Part shown: positions 15,673 through 24,256 of the stretch, piece by piece | How the letters are laid out: the number at the start of each line of letters is the position of its first letter | Position numbering within the stretch: position 1 is the first letter of the stretch | Assembly: GCF_000717245.1 (NCBI RefSeq) | Contig: NZ_JNYQ01000002.1 | Coordinates: 434,001 to 498,000, forward strand | DNA length: 64,000 bases | Reading direction: 5' to 3' | DNA from: Kitasatospora papulosa | GTDB taxonomy: Bacteria > Actinomycetota > Actinomycetes > Streptomycetales > Streptomycetaceae | Position numbers and translations under genes: made by a program | Notes under the pieces: model-generated | The model's input: the letters and a program-made list of their open reading frames with translations, nothing else | What the model was told of the DNA's origin: nothing | Databases searched by the model: none

Positions 15673-16440
15673 GTGACCACGGCATCGAGTACCGCTGTCC
15701 CGACGTTGATCGGTTCTGTTCAGCGGGCGCTGAGACTTATGGAGGCTGTGGGCACCCATCGGGACGGGGCGCCGGCGAAGCAGCTCGCCCGGGAGGCCGG
15801 TCTTCCCCTCCCCACCGCCTACCACCTGCTGCGCACCCTGACCCATGAGGGATACCTCCGCAGGGAGAACGGCGTCTTCCTTTTCGGGGCCGCGGCCGAG
15901 AGGCTGGGCGGAGGTGCCGCCACTCCACGTCCCGGAGTGATCGTCGACTCCCTCGCGCACTGGGCGCACGTCATCGGCGCCCCCGTGTACTGCGCCCTCT
16001 ACAAGGACGGCGAGATCGAGATGGTCGCCGTCGCCGACACTCCCGCCGCACCCGCGGTGCGCGAGTGGGCCTCGTTCCGGGAGACAGGTCACGCCCACGC
16101 CCTCGGGCAGTGTCTTCTCGGGCAGCTCGACGAGCGTGCGCGCGAGGACCACCTGGACCGGCACCCCGTCCGGCCGCTGACGCGTTACTCCGTAAGGGAC
16201 CGTCAGGCGCTGCTGTGCCGGCTGAGAGCGATGAAACGTACGGAACCCGTCGTCGAACGGCAGGAGTACGCCATGGGCACGGTCTGTGCGGCCATTCCGA
16301 TCACTGTCGGTTCCGCCGTCGCGGCCATGGCTGTTTCTCTCCCCCTGGATCAGGAAGAACGGTTGCTCCCCGCAGTCGAACAACTACGCTGCGAAGTGAC
16401 CACCCTCTTGCGCTCGTTCGTGTTCTCTATCAGTATCTGA
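15673..16440 (+). CDS. ssgR: SsgR, IclR-type activator of ssgA
   Basis: This 255-residue IclR-family regulator has an N-terminal winged helix (KQLAREAGLPLPTAYHLLRT, about 36-55, then HEGYLRRENGVFLFG) and an IclR effector domain. Its place directly upstream of ssgA on the same strand identifies it as SsgR, which is known to activate ssgA in S. coelicolor and to be needed for sporulation. The GTG start at 15673 is weakly supported; a start a few codons further in would still keep the whole helix-turn-helix. Confidence 0.93.
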   Translation: MTTASSTAVPTLIGSVQRALRLMEAVGTHRDGAPAKQLAREAGLPLPTAYHLLRTLTHEGYLRRENGVFLFGAAAERLGGGAATPRPGVIVDSLAHWAHVIGAPVYCALYKDGEIEMVAVADTPAAPAVREWASFRETGHAHALGQCLLGQLDERAREDHLDRHPVRPLTRYSVRDRQALLCRLRAMKRTEPVVERQEYAMGTVCAAIPITVGSAVAAMAVSLPLDQEERLLPAVEQLRCEVTTLLRSFVFSISI

Positions 16441-16571
16441 AAAATCACTCCTTGTGATCTGCTATCGCGTGCATCACGATGGCGTCAATAGGGCCATGGG
16501 GGATCATTCCTGGCCAGTTTCATCTACTGCGGGGTTGAACGATGCGCGAGTCGGTTCAAGCAGAGGTCATG

Positions 16572-16979
16572 ATGAGCTTCCTCGTCTCCGAGGAGCTCTC
16601 CTTCCGTATTCCTGTGGAGCTCCGGTACGAGGTCAGTGATCCGTATGCGATCCGGATGACCTTCCACCTGCCAGGTGACGCCCCCGTCACCTGGGCATTC
16701 GGCCGTGAGCTGCTGCTCGACGGTCTCAACAGCCCCAGTGGTGACGGCGATGTGCACATCGGCCCGATCGAGCCCGAAGGGCTGTCGGATGTACACATCC
16801 GCCTTCAGGTCGGTGCGGACCGAGCGCTCTTCAGGGCCGGCACGGCACCTCTTGTGGCCTTCCTCGATCGGACGGACAAGCTGGTGCCACTCGGGCAGGA
16901 GCACACGCTGGGTGACTTCGACGGCAATCTGGAAGAGGCGTTGGGCCGCATTCTCGCCAAGGAACAGAACGCCGGCTGA
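16572..16979 (+). CDS. ssgA: SsgA, sporulation-specific cell division activator
   Basis: This 135-residue SALP-family protein begins MSFLVSEELSFRIPVELRYE, followed by DPYAIRMTFHLPGDAPVTWAFGREL, both highly conserved in SsgA. SsgA promotes septum-site selection and hyphal remodelling and helps SsgB recruit FtsZ. I chose the second of two adjacent ATGs (16569 or 16572), because known SsgA starts MSFLVS; GAGG lies just upstream. The 131-bp gap after ssgR should hold its own promoter, the SsgR target. Confidence 0.96.
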   Translation: MSFLVSEELSFRIPVELRYEVSDPYAIRMTFHLPGDAPVTWAFGRELLLDGLNSPSGDGDVHIGPIEPEGLSDVHIRLQVGADRALFRAGTAPLVAFLDRTDKLVPLGQEHTLGDFDGNLEEALGRILAKEQNAG

Positions 16980-17039
16980 TCGGGCGGATCCGGCTGAACA
17001 CCGAGCGCCGGCGACCGGCCACGCGTCCGGTGTCCCGGC

Positions 17040-18395
17040 TCATGCTTTGCGGCGTCGGCCCTTCCCGGTCCGTACGGGTGCTGGAGCTCCGGCTTCCGCG
17101 CCGAGCCCCGTGCGGTCCGCGGAGACCACCAGGGCCGCGAGCACCGTCGTCACCGGCACCGAGGCGACCAGCCCGATCGATCCGACCAGCGTCCTCACGA
17201 TCTCCTCCGCGACCAGTTCGCTGTTGGCCACGGTGCCCACGCTGCTCTGCGCGATCGAGAAGAGCAGTAGCAGCGGCAGGGCCGCGCCCGCGTAGGCGAG
17301 CACGAGCGTGTTGACGACCGAGGCGATGTGGTCGCGGCCGATCCGGATGCCCGCGCGGTAGAGCCGGCGCACGCCCATCGTCGGGTCGGCCTGATGCAGT
17401 TCCCAGACCGCCGACGTCTGGGTGACCGTCACGTCGTCGAGGACGCCGAGCGAGCCGATGATCACACCGGCCAGCAGCAGGCCGCTCATGTCGATGTCCG
17501 GGTACAGCCCGTGGATGAGCCCGGTGTTGTCATCGGTGTTCCCGGACAGGCTGGCCCAGCCGATGAAGAGGGAGCCCAGCAGTCCGATCAGCACCAGCGA
17601 GATGAGCGTGCCGATGACGGCCACCGAGGTGCGGGCCGTCAGTCCGTGGCAGGCGTAGAGGGCGATCAGCATGATCGCACTGGCCCCGATCACTGCCACG
17701 ACCAGGGGATTCGACCCCTGGAGGATCGCCGGCAGGATGAACAGGGTCAGAACGGCGAAGGAGACGGCCAGGGCGATCAGCGCCATCAGTCCGCGCAGCC
17801 TGCCCACGACGACCACCGCGAGGGCGAAGAGCCCGGCGAGCACTGCCATCGGAACCGTACGGTCCACGTCGGTGACCGAGTACTGCAGATCCCGGGGTGC
17901 GTCGGGTGCGTAGGCCACGACCACGCCTTGGCCCTCGTGCAGTTGCCGCGGGGCATCGGGCTGGACGACCTCGACGAACGTACGGCCCTTGTCCTCACCG
18001 GTCGTCACCTCGACCGTGGCCTTCTTGCACTGGCCCGTCTGCTCGTTGACGGCCTCCCGTCCCGACGGCGTCGAGGTGTCGCCGGTCGGAGGCACCTGTG
18101 AGGCGTTGACGTCGGCGCAGTCGACCGACACGACCTTCGTCACCCGCCCGTCCTGGGTCTGCCGGTCGAACCCGACACCTGTGCGCTCATGGGCTGGGGT
18201 GCCGCCGGGCCAGAACGCCACGAGGCCGACCAGCACGGCGGTCGCGAAGGGGATCACCACGGCCGCGATGACCTTGCGCAGGTGCTTGGAGACGGGCGCG
18301 GCCGGGCCGTGACTGTGGCTGTGGGCGTGCACATGGCTCTGAGTGCTGCCTGTCGCGTGGCCGGGGGATTCGGGGGCGTTTCCGGGGGACGTCAC
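17040..18395 (-). CDS. YibE/F-like multispanning membrane protein
   Basis: This 451-residue protein has a His-rich N-terminus (SHVHAHSHSHG, about 20-30), one membrane helix near 44-66, an extracytoplasmic domain of about 110 residues, then seven or so hydrophobic helices with LGVLDDVTVTQTSAVWEL, the YibE/F hallmark. A basic tail ends the protein. The family resembles permeases but no substrate is established. The His cluster suggests metal binding, which is inference. It is divergent from thiC, and its start lies about 80 bp from the TPP riboswitch. Confidence 0.85.
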   Translation of the reverse strand: MTSPGNAPESPGHATGSTQSHVHAHSHSHGPAAPVSKHLRKVIAAVVIPFATAVLVGLVAFWPGGTPAHERTGVGFDRQTQDGRVTKVVSVDCADVNASQVPPTGDTSTPSGREAVNEQTGQCKKATVEVTTGEDKGRTFVEVVQPDAPRQLHEGQGVVVAYAPDAPRDLQYSVTDVDRTVPMAVLAGLFALAVVVVGRLRGLMALIALAVSFAVLTLFILPAILQGSNPLVVAVIGASAIMLIALYACHGLTARTSVAVIGTLISLVLIGLLGSLFIGWASLSGNTDDNTGLIHGLYPDIDMSGLLLAGVIIGSLGVLDDVTVTQTSAVWELHQADPTMGVRRLYRAGIRIGRDHIASVVNTLVLAYAGAALPLLLLFSIAQSSVGTVANSELVAEEIVRTLVGSIGLVASVPVTTVLAALVVSADRTGLGAEAGAPAPVRTGKGRRRKA

Positions 18396-18476
18396 CCGGC
18401 GATCATCCCAAGAACTGCGGAGGCCCTCTGGTCAGCACGCCAGAAAGGAGGCTAGCGTGGAGCGACATCTGTACAC

Positions 18477-18586
18477 GCGGGAGCTCGGAGCACCGGGCTG
18501 AGAGGGCGCTGACCTCCGTATATCCATACGGGACACGCTGCGTCGACCGCCGAACCTGTTACCGGGTAATGCCGGCGTAGGGAGTA
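18477..18586 (+). promoter_or_regulatory. TPP (THI-box) riboswitch of thiC
   Basis: The thiC leader contains the conserved thiamin pyrophosphate aptamer: GGGCTGAGAGGGCGCTGACC on the 5' side and, on the 3' side, CCGCCGAACCTGTTACCGGG then TAATGCCGGCGTAGGGAG. The variable P3 stem lies between. The GGGAG that ends the aptamer is also the thiC ribosome binding site, seven bases before the ATG, so ligand-dependent pairing of P1 can directly occlude translation initiation. Confidence 0.97.
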
Positions 18587-18592
18587 GGTCTC

Positions 18593-20422
18593 ATGACCAC
18601 AGCGGACGCACGCACGCCTGCCTCGATGCGGAATGCGCAGATACCGACGGACGACGTGGACCCGGCGGTCAGCGCCGGCACGGAGAACGACGAGGCCGGG
18701 AAGTCCATCGGCTGGCACAAGGGTTACGTCCAGGGCTCACGCCCGGACCTCCGGGTGCCGGTCCGTCAGGTGCACCTCACCAACGGCAACGACGTGACGC
18801 TGTACGACACGTCCGGGCCGTACACCGACCCCGCCGTCGACACCGATGTGCGCCGGGGCCTCGCCCCGCTACGGGAGAACTGGATCATCGCCCGCGGAGA
18901 CACCGAGGAGTACGCGGGCCGGCCCGCCCGGCCCGAGGACGACGGGCTGAAGCACACCTCACCGCGCGGAGGGCTGCGGAACCTCGACGCGGTCTTCCCG
19001 GGCCGGCAGCGGCAGCCACGCCGCAGTCGCGACGGCCGGCCGGTCACCCAACTCGCGTACGCCCGCCGGGGCGAGATCACCCCGGAGATGGAGTACGTCG
19101 CGATCAGGGAGAACGTCGGACCCGAGGTCGTGCGCGAGGAGATCGCCGCAGGCCGGGCGGTTCTGCCGGCCAACGTCAACCACCCCGAGATCGAGCCGAT
19201 GATCATCGGCAAGCGATTCCTGGTGAAGGTGAACGCCAACATCGGCAACTCCGCGGTCACCTCCTCCATCGAGGAGGAGGTGGACAAGATGACCTGGGCC
19301 ACCAAGTGGGGTGCGGACACGGTCATGGACCTGTCCACCGGCCGGAACATCCACACCACCCGCGAGTGGGTCCTGCGCAACTCCCCCGTGCCGATCGGCA
19401 CCGTCCCCCTCTACCAGGCGCTCGAGAAGGTCGACGGCCGGGCCGAGGAACTGACGTGGGAGATCTACAAGGACACGGTCGTCGAGCAGGCGGAGCAGGG
19501 CGTCGACTACATGACGGTGCACGCCGGCGTCCGGCTGCCGTACGTCCCGCTGACGGCACGCCGCAAGACCGGGATCGTCTCGCGCGGCGGGTCCATCATG
19601 GCGGCCTGGTGCCTGGCGCATCACAAGGAGTCGTTCCTCTACGAGCACTTCGAGGAGCTGTGCGAGATCCTCGCGGCCTACGACGTGACCTACTCGCTCG
19701 GCGACGGCCTGCGTCCCGGTTCGATCGCCGACGCGAACGACGAGGCGCAGTTCGCGGAACTCCGTACGCTCGGTGAGCTCAACACCGTCGCCAAGCGGTT
19801 CGGTGTGCAGACGATGATCGAGGGCCCGGGCCACGTCCCGATGCACAAGATCAAGGAGAACATCGACCTGCAGCAGGAGATCTGCGAGGAGGCGCCGTTC
19901 TACACGCTGGGGCCGCTCACCACCGATGTGGCCCCCGCGTACGACCACATCACCTCCGGCATCGGCGCGGCGATGATCGCCTGGTGGGGAACGGCGATGC
20001 TCTGCTACGTCACGCCCAAGGAGCACCTGGGGCTGCCGAACCGTGACGACGTGAAGACCGGCGTCATCACGTACAAGATCGCCGCACACGCGGCGGACCT
20101 GGCCAAGGGGCACCCCGGGGCGCAGGAGTGGGACGACGCGCTGTCGGACGCCAGGTTCGAGTTCCGCTGGGAGGACCAGTTCAACCTGGCCCTCGACCCC
20201 GACACCGCGCGGGAGTTCCACGACGAGACGCTGCCGGCCGAGCCGGCGAAGACGGCGCACTTCTGCTCGATGTGCGGGCCCAAGTTCTGCTCGATGAAGA
20301 TCTCTCACGACATCCGGCGGGAGCACGGGGCCGAGCAGGCCGAGATCGAGGCGGGGATGGCCGAGAAGTCCAGGGAGTTCGCGGCGGCGGGCAACCGGGT
20401 CTATCTGCCGCTCGCGGACTGA
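18593..20422 (+). CDS. thiC: phosphomethylpyrimidine synthase ThiC
   Basis: This 609-residue radical SAM enzyme converts aminoimidazole ribotide to hydroxymethylpyrimidine phosphate for thiamin. Visible signatures are GNSAVTSSIEEEVDKMTWA, NSPVPIGTVPLYQALEKV, MTVHAGVRL, MIEGPGHVPMHKIKENI and the C-terminal CSMCGPKFCSM, whose cysteines (about 558, 561, 566) hold the 4Fe-4S cluster. The length is normal for ThiC. Expression is governed by the adjoining TPP riboswitch. It is monocistronic. Confidence 0.99.
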   Translation: MTTADARTPASMRNAQIPTDDVDPAVSAGTENDEAGKSIGWHKGYVQGSRPDLRVPVRQVHLTNGNDVTLYDTSGPYTDPAVDTDVRRGLAPLRENWIIARGDTEEYAGRPARPEDDGLKHTSPRGGLRNLDAVFPGRQRQPRRSRDGRPVTQLAYARRGEITPEMEYVAIRENVGPEVVREEIAAGRAVLPANVNHPEIEPMIIGKRFLVKVNANIGNSAVTSSIEEEVDKMTWATKWGADTVMDLSTGRNIHTTREWVLRNSPVPIGTVPLYQALEKVDGRAEELTWEIYKDTVVEQAEQGVDYMTVHAGVRLPYVPLTARRKTGIVSRGGSIMAAWCLAHHKESFLYEHFEELCEILAAYDVTYSLGDGLRPGSIADANDEAQFAELRTLGELNTVAKRFGVQTMIEGPGHVPMHKIKENIDLQQEICEEAPFYTLGPLTTDVAPAYDHITSGIGAAMIAWWGTAMLCYVTPKEHLGLPNRDDVKTGVITYKIAAHAADLAKGHPGAQEWDDALSDARFEFRWEDQFNLALDPDTAREFHDETLPAEPAKTAHFCSMCGPKFCSMKISHDIRREHGAEQAEIEAGMAEKSREFAAAGNRVYLPLAD

Positions 20423-20448
20423 CACCAGGGTCTCCTGGTACGGGGCCT

Positions 20449-20474
20449 GTCCGGCCGGGTCACCCTGGCCGGAC
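20449..20474. terminator. terminator between thiC and the convergent membrane protein gene
   Basis: An 8-bp stem GTCCGGCC/GGCCGGAC (20449-20456 and 20467-20474) lies in the 64-bp convergent gap, preceded by a small CCAGG/CCTGG dyad. It could act in both directions. Confidence 0.5.
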
Positions 20475-20486
20475 CGGCCCGGCGGG

Positions 20487-21311
20487 TCACTCCGGCCGGT
20501 GCTCGGGGCCGCCGAAGTCCGGGCTGGTGAAGTCGGGGCTGGTGAAGGTGGGGCGGGGGCCGGCCGAGGGGCCGTCCCCCGGCCCGGAGAAGTCCGGTCT
20601 GCTGTAACCGATCTTCGGTATGCGGTTGGCCGAGCGGTGCGGCGTCCGTGAGGCGTGGCCGGCGGTCGGGTCGGCCAGCGCGTCCCGGAGGAAGGGCAGG
20701 ATGCCGCGCTCCAGCAGGGCGTGCCGCCAGGCCTCCCGGGCGCGCGCCACGTCCTCCGGCAGTTCCTCCTCCTCGTCCACGGCCGGCAGCGCGTTGGCGC
20801 CGTTGCGCAGGGCGGTGACGAGGAGCCCGACAGCGGCGACGAGGATGGCGGCGGCGGCGACGGCGGCGAAGAACCATCCGGCGGCGACCATCGTCCCGGC
20901 GAAGGCCGGGGCGGGGTCCAGCGCCTTCAGGGGGTACCCGATCAGCAGGAATATCAAGGCGGCCGTGGCCGCGAGGAGGGGAGCGAGCACGGCGATGACC
21001 GCGAGCGTACCGGCGCCCTCGGGAGCGGCCTCGTCCAAGGCCGGTTCGAGGACGGAGGAGCGGGCCTCGGGGTCCTCCGGTCCGCGCAACTCGCCGCGGA
21101 CCTTCACGTAGTGCTCGTACTCGGTGGCGGCGGCCGCGGTGATCAGGGGCGTGGCGTCGAGCACCATCGTCCGCAGCTGTTCCGTGTTGAGACGGTCGCC
21201 CACCCCGTCCAGATCGGGCCGTTCGTGAGCATGACGCAGTGCGTCGGCAAGGATCCGCTCGTACTCCGGGCGGTCCTCGGCCAGCAGGTGCGGAGCGCTT
21301 TTCATGTGCAT
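20487..21311 (-). CDS. streptomycete membrane protein of unknown function
   Basis: This 274-residue protein has a cytoplasmic N-terminal domain (about 1-100), two membrane helices near 102-127 and 138-170, an acidic stretch (DEEEELPED), and a C-terminal tail with the near-repeat FTSPDFTSPDFGGPEHRPE that is typical of this streptomycete family. The function is unknown. The start is supported by GGAG about nine bases upstream; an ATG two codons in is equally possible. Confidence 0.75.
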   Translation of the reverse strand: MHMKSAPHLLAEDRPEYERILADALRHAHERPDLDGVGDRLNTEQLRTMVLDATPLITAAAATEYEHYVKVRGELRGPEDPEARSSVLEPALDEAAPEGAGTLAVIAVLAPLLAATAALIFLLIGYPLKALDPAPAFAGTMVAAGWFFAAVAAAAILVAAVGLLVTALRNGANALPAVDEEEELPEDVARAREAWRHALLERGILPFLRDALADPTAGHASRTPHRSANRIPKIGYSRPDFSGPGDGPSAGPRPTFTSPDFTSPDFGGPEHRPE

Positions 21312-21495
21312 CCCCCGATGCTCCGTAGGGCCTGTCCGGCCGTGCGGCGGCCGGATGATCAGGCGGAAACGGAGGAGAGCCTGCTACTGATACGCCGATG
21401 GTAGAGCGCCTACGGCACAGGGTGACAGGGGGTTTCCGGAAATAGGCCCGACGCGCCGACCGCTCCGGGACGTGACGGCCCTTCCCCGACGGCCC

Positions 21496-22554
21496 TCAGT
21501 CATGCAGCGGGAGTTGGACGACCAGCAGCTTTCCGGCCATGGTCACTCCGCCGTCCATCGCGATGGCGAGTCCTTCCGCGTAGACGTGCGGACCGTCCAC
21601 CACGGGCCGTGCGACGTCCTCGCCCTCCTCCGACCCGACCTCCCCGAGCAGGTACGGAATGGGGCTGTGACCGTGGACGACGCGCTGCCCGCCGTAGGTC
21701 GCCATCAGTTCGCGGACGGCCTCGGCGCCGCCCTCGTCGCGGAAGGCGAAGCGCTTGGTGAGCTTACGGAAGAGGTCCCAGCACTCGTCGGCGTCGTTGC
21801 GCGTGAGAATGGCGTGCACCGTGTCGTTGACGTCCTCGATGGTGTTTCCGTAGTCGAGGTAGGCCGTCGTGTCGGAGTGCATGAGCAGATGCCCGTCCTC
21901 CTCGACGACCGCGTCGAGCCGGGCCATCCACTGCAGGTGGACGTCCTGGAGCCGCTCCATGTCCGTCTTCTGGCCGCCGTTGAGCAGCCAGGCTGCCTGG
22001 AACGTCGCGGTACCGGCCCCGGAGTTCACCGGGGTGTCGGCGAACCTCTTCGCACCGAGCAGGAGCAGTTCGTGGTTGCCCATGAGCGCTTTGCAGTACC
22101 CGCCGGCCGCCGCGGCCTCCGCGGAGAGCCGCATGACGAGGTCGATGACGCCGATGCCGTCGGGGCCCCGGTCGGTGAAGTCGCCGAGAAACCAGAGCCT
22201 GGCGTTGCCGGCCGCCCACCGGCCGTCGGCGTCCACGAGACCCTGCTCGGCCAGGGCGGCCAGCAGCTCCTCCAGGTAGCCGTGGACGTCACCGACGACG
22301 AACAGCGGACCGCGGCCCGTTTCGCCGGCCGGCCGGGCGTCCGGAACGGCCTGCACCTGGACGGTGTCGCCGCGGTTGATCACGGGCAGATCGCGCTCGG
22401 TGGGGGTGTACCCCTCCGGCGGCTCGTCGCCCACCGCGACGTCGCCGGGGTGCGGCAGGGCCGCTCCCATCGGTACCTGCGCGTACGGCGGTACGCGGAA
22501 GTCGCGCAACGTCGCTGTCCGCACCACGGGTTCCTGACCGGCCCCCTGAGTCAT
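21496..22554 (-). CDS. PPP-type metallophosphoesterase
   Basis: This 352-residue protein carries the calcineurin-like PPP signatures GDVHG (in FVVGDVHGYLEEL), GDFTDRG and GNHE, plus the later VVHGHSPIPYL, so all metal-binding motifs are present. It could be a Ser/Thr protein phosphatase or a dinucleoside polyphosphatase; the long N-terminal region (about 80 residues) before the first motif does not decide. The ATG at 22554 follows GGAGGGG. It is monocistronic, with the LacI gene upstream ending 175 bp away. Confidence 0.85.
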   Translation of the reverse strand: MTQGAGQEPVVRTATLRDFRVPPYAQVPMGAALPHPGDVAVGDEPPEGYTPTERDLPVINRGDTVQVQAVPDARPAGETGRGPLFVVGDVHGYLEELLAALAEQGLVDADGRWAAGNARLWFLGDFTDRGPDGIGVIDLVMRLSAEAAAAGGYCKALMGNHELLLLGAKRFADTPVNSGAGTATFQAAWLLNGGQKTDMERLQDVHLQWMARLDAVVEEDGHLLMHSDTTAYLDYGNTIEDVNDTVHAILTRNDADECWDLFRKLTKRFAFRDEGGAEAVRELMATYGGQRVVHGHSPIPYLLGEVGSEEGEDVARPVVDGPHVYAEGLAIAMDGGVTMAGKLLVVQLPLHD

Positions 22555-22728
22555 CGACCCCTCCACCACCGTCGCGCCTCCGTACACCTGACGGTCCCTG
22601 CCTGGCAGAGGTGGTCCGCGGTGTCGTGCGCCCATCATAGGAATGCGGATCGTTCTGTGTGACGCACCAGGGGTGGTGAATCCGTGCGCACACCTGGTTC
22701 ATCGGCCGTTTGGTCCGGATTAATACGA

Positions 22729-23841
22729 TCAGTCCCCGGCGGGAGATCGCGGAGCGCTGACCGTGGTGCGCGGCGGCCGCCGTTGCGAGGACGTGCGGAT
22801 GATGAGCTCCGTCGGTATCACCTGCTCCACAGGGCCGTCGTGTTCGACCCCTTCGATGGCGTCGATGAGGAGCTGGACGACCGCTGTGCCGATCCTGCGG
22901 GGCTTCAGCGAGAGCGTGGTGATGGGGGGTTCGGTCGACGCGTACACGGTGGACTCGCTGCAGCAGACGAGCAGGAGGTCCTCAGGGACCCGCAGGCCGT
23001 AGCGGCGGGCCGCGGCGAGCAGATCCGTGCCGTTGGGGTCGAAGAGCCCGTAGACGGCGTCAGGGCGGTCCGGGCGGGCCAGCAGGCGATCGGCGGCCAC
23101 GGCTCCGGCGCAGGGGTCGTGTGCCGGGTAGGACTCGTAGACGGGGTCCTGGCCGACCCGCTCGCACCAGTGGAGGTAGGCGGTGGTGGAGAGCCGGGTG
23201 TACGTGTCGGTGGTCGTACCGGTCAGCAGGCCGATGCGGCGGGCTCCCGCTGCCGCGAGATGGTCCAGCAGGTCGAGTACGGCTGCCCGGTGATCGTTGT
23301 CGACCCAGGCGGTGACCGGCAGGGTGCCCGCCGGGCGTCCGTCGGAGACGACGGGCAGGCCCTGGCGCACGAGTTCGGTGACGACCGGGTCCTGGTCGGA
23401 GGGGTCGATGACGACCGTGCCGTCGAGTGCCACGTTCGACCAGACGTCGTGGCGTGACGTGGCGGGAAGGATCACGAGGGCGTAGCCGCGGGCGAGCGCC
23501 GCCGAGGTGGCGGCTCTCGCCATCTCCGCGAAGTACGCGAACTCGGTGAAGGTGAAAGGTTCATCCCCGTACGTGGTCACGGTCAGGCCGATGAGCCCCG
23601 ACTTGCCGGTGCGGAGTGTCCGGGCCGCCGCGGACGGGCGGTAGCCCAGCCGCTCGGCGACCTCGCGGACATGCCGGCGGGTGGCGTCCGGGAGCCTGCC
23701 CTTGCCGTTGAGCGCGTCGGAAACGGTCGTGATGGAGACTCCGGCCGCCGCGGCCACATCCCGGATCCCCGCCCGTGCCTGTCGGCCGCTGCGCCGGGGC
23801 GTCTCTGTCCGGCTCACCTGGTGCTTCCCTGCTGCTGTCAT
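22729..23841 (-). CDS. LacI family transcriptional regulator
   Basis: This 370-residue protein has a LacI headpiece at about 24-70 (IRDVAAAAGVSITTVSDALN, then RRHVREVAERLGYRPSAAAR with the hinge helix) and a periplasmic-binding-protein-like sensor domain. It uses SITTVSDAL rather than the more common VS(R/P)AL. No sugar operon adjoins it, so the effector is unknown. The ATG at 23841 fits the domain start. A perfect palindrome about 80 bp upstream may be its own operator. Confidence 0.93.
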   Translation of the reverse strand: MTAAGKHQVSRTETPRRSGRQARAGIRDVAAAAGVSITTVSDALNGKGRLPDATRRHVREVAERLGYRPSAAARTLRTGKSGLIGLTVTTYGDEPFTFTEFAYFAEMARAATSAALARGYALVILPATSRHDVWSNVALDGTVVIDPSDQDPVVTELVRQGLPVVSDGRPAGTLPVTAWVDNDHRAAVLDLLDHLAAAGARRIGLLTGTTTDTYTRLSTTAYLHWCERVGQDPVYESYPAHDPCAGAVAADRLLARPDRPDAVYGLFDPNGTDLLAAARRYGLRVPEDLLLVCCSESTVYASTEPPITTLSLKPRRIGTAVVQLLIDAIEGVEHDGPVEQVIPTELIIRTSSQRRPPRTTVSAPRSPAGD

Positions 23842-24256
23842 GGCGAGCCGATAGTAGGGGGCCGATGCCGGGTTGGGCCGGTCGCATATGCGCATGTCGA
23901 CAGGCACGTTTCTGCATGATCATAAACGTTTAAATGCCTTGTAAATCAAGGGCGTTGATGGGAGCGAGATTAATGTGTCATGCATCGACGCGCATGTACC
24001 TGCTGAACGGCCCATGTCTCGAAGAGGTCTCAACTCACCTGTTCGAGGGATGCGCGCCACGGAGTGCGCGACCGGCGCACGGGATGACGGGCGACGCTCC
24101 CCCTCCCCGCTGCCCTCGGACGCCCGCCGCGGCGGTGCGTGGCCGGTGCTCCCGTCCGGAGGGGCCGATTTCCGGATCCTGGGCCGTTCGCACAGGTGCC
24201 CAATCCTCATATGGTGAGCAGTATTGATGTGTACGGATGGTCGAGGAGGACCTGCG
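23842..24256. promoter_or_regulatory. divergent gap between lacI-type gene and aminotransferase gene
   Basis: This 415-bp stretch has no convincing gene. It holds the palindrome TAAACGTTTA (23923-23932) within the AT-rich CATAAACGTTTAAATG, a typical LacI-family operator with central CG. Its right end carries the GAGGAGGA ribosome binding site of the aminotransferase gene. The open frames across its middle lack ribosome binding sites and show no recognisable protein. Confidence 0.5.

Noticed and set aside
23934..24227. 97-codon open frame in the lacI-aminotransferase gap
   Set aside because: There is no ribosome binding site, the codon pattern is not gene-like, and it overlaps the probable operator and promoter region.
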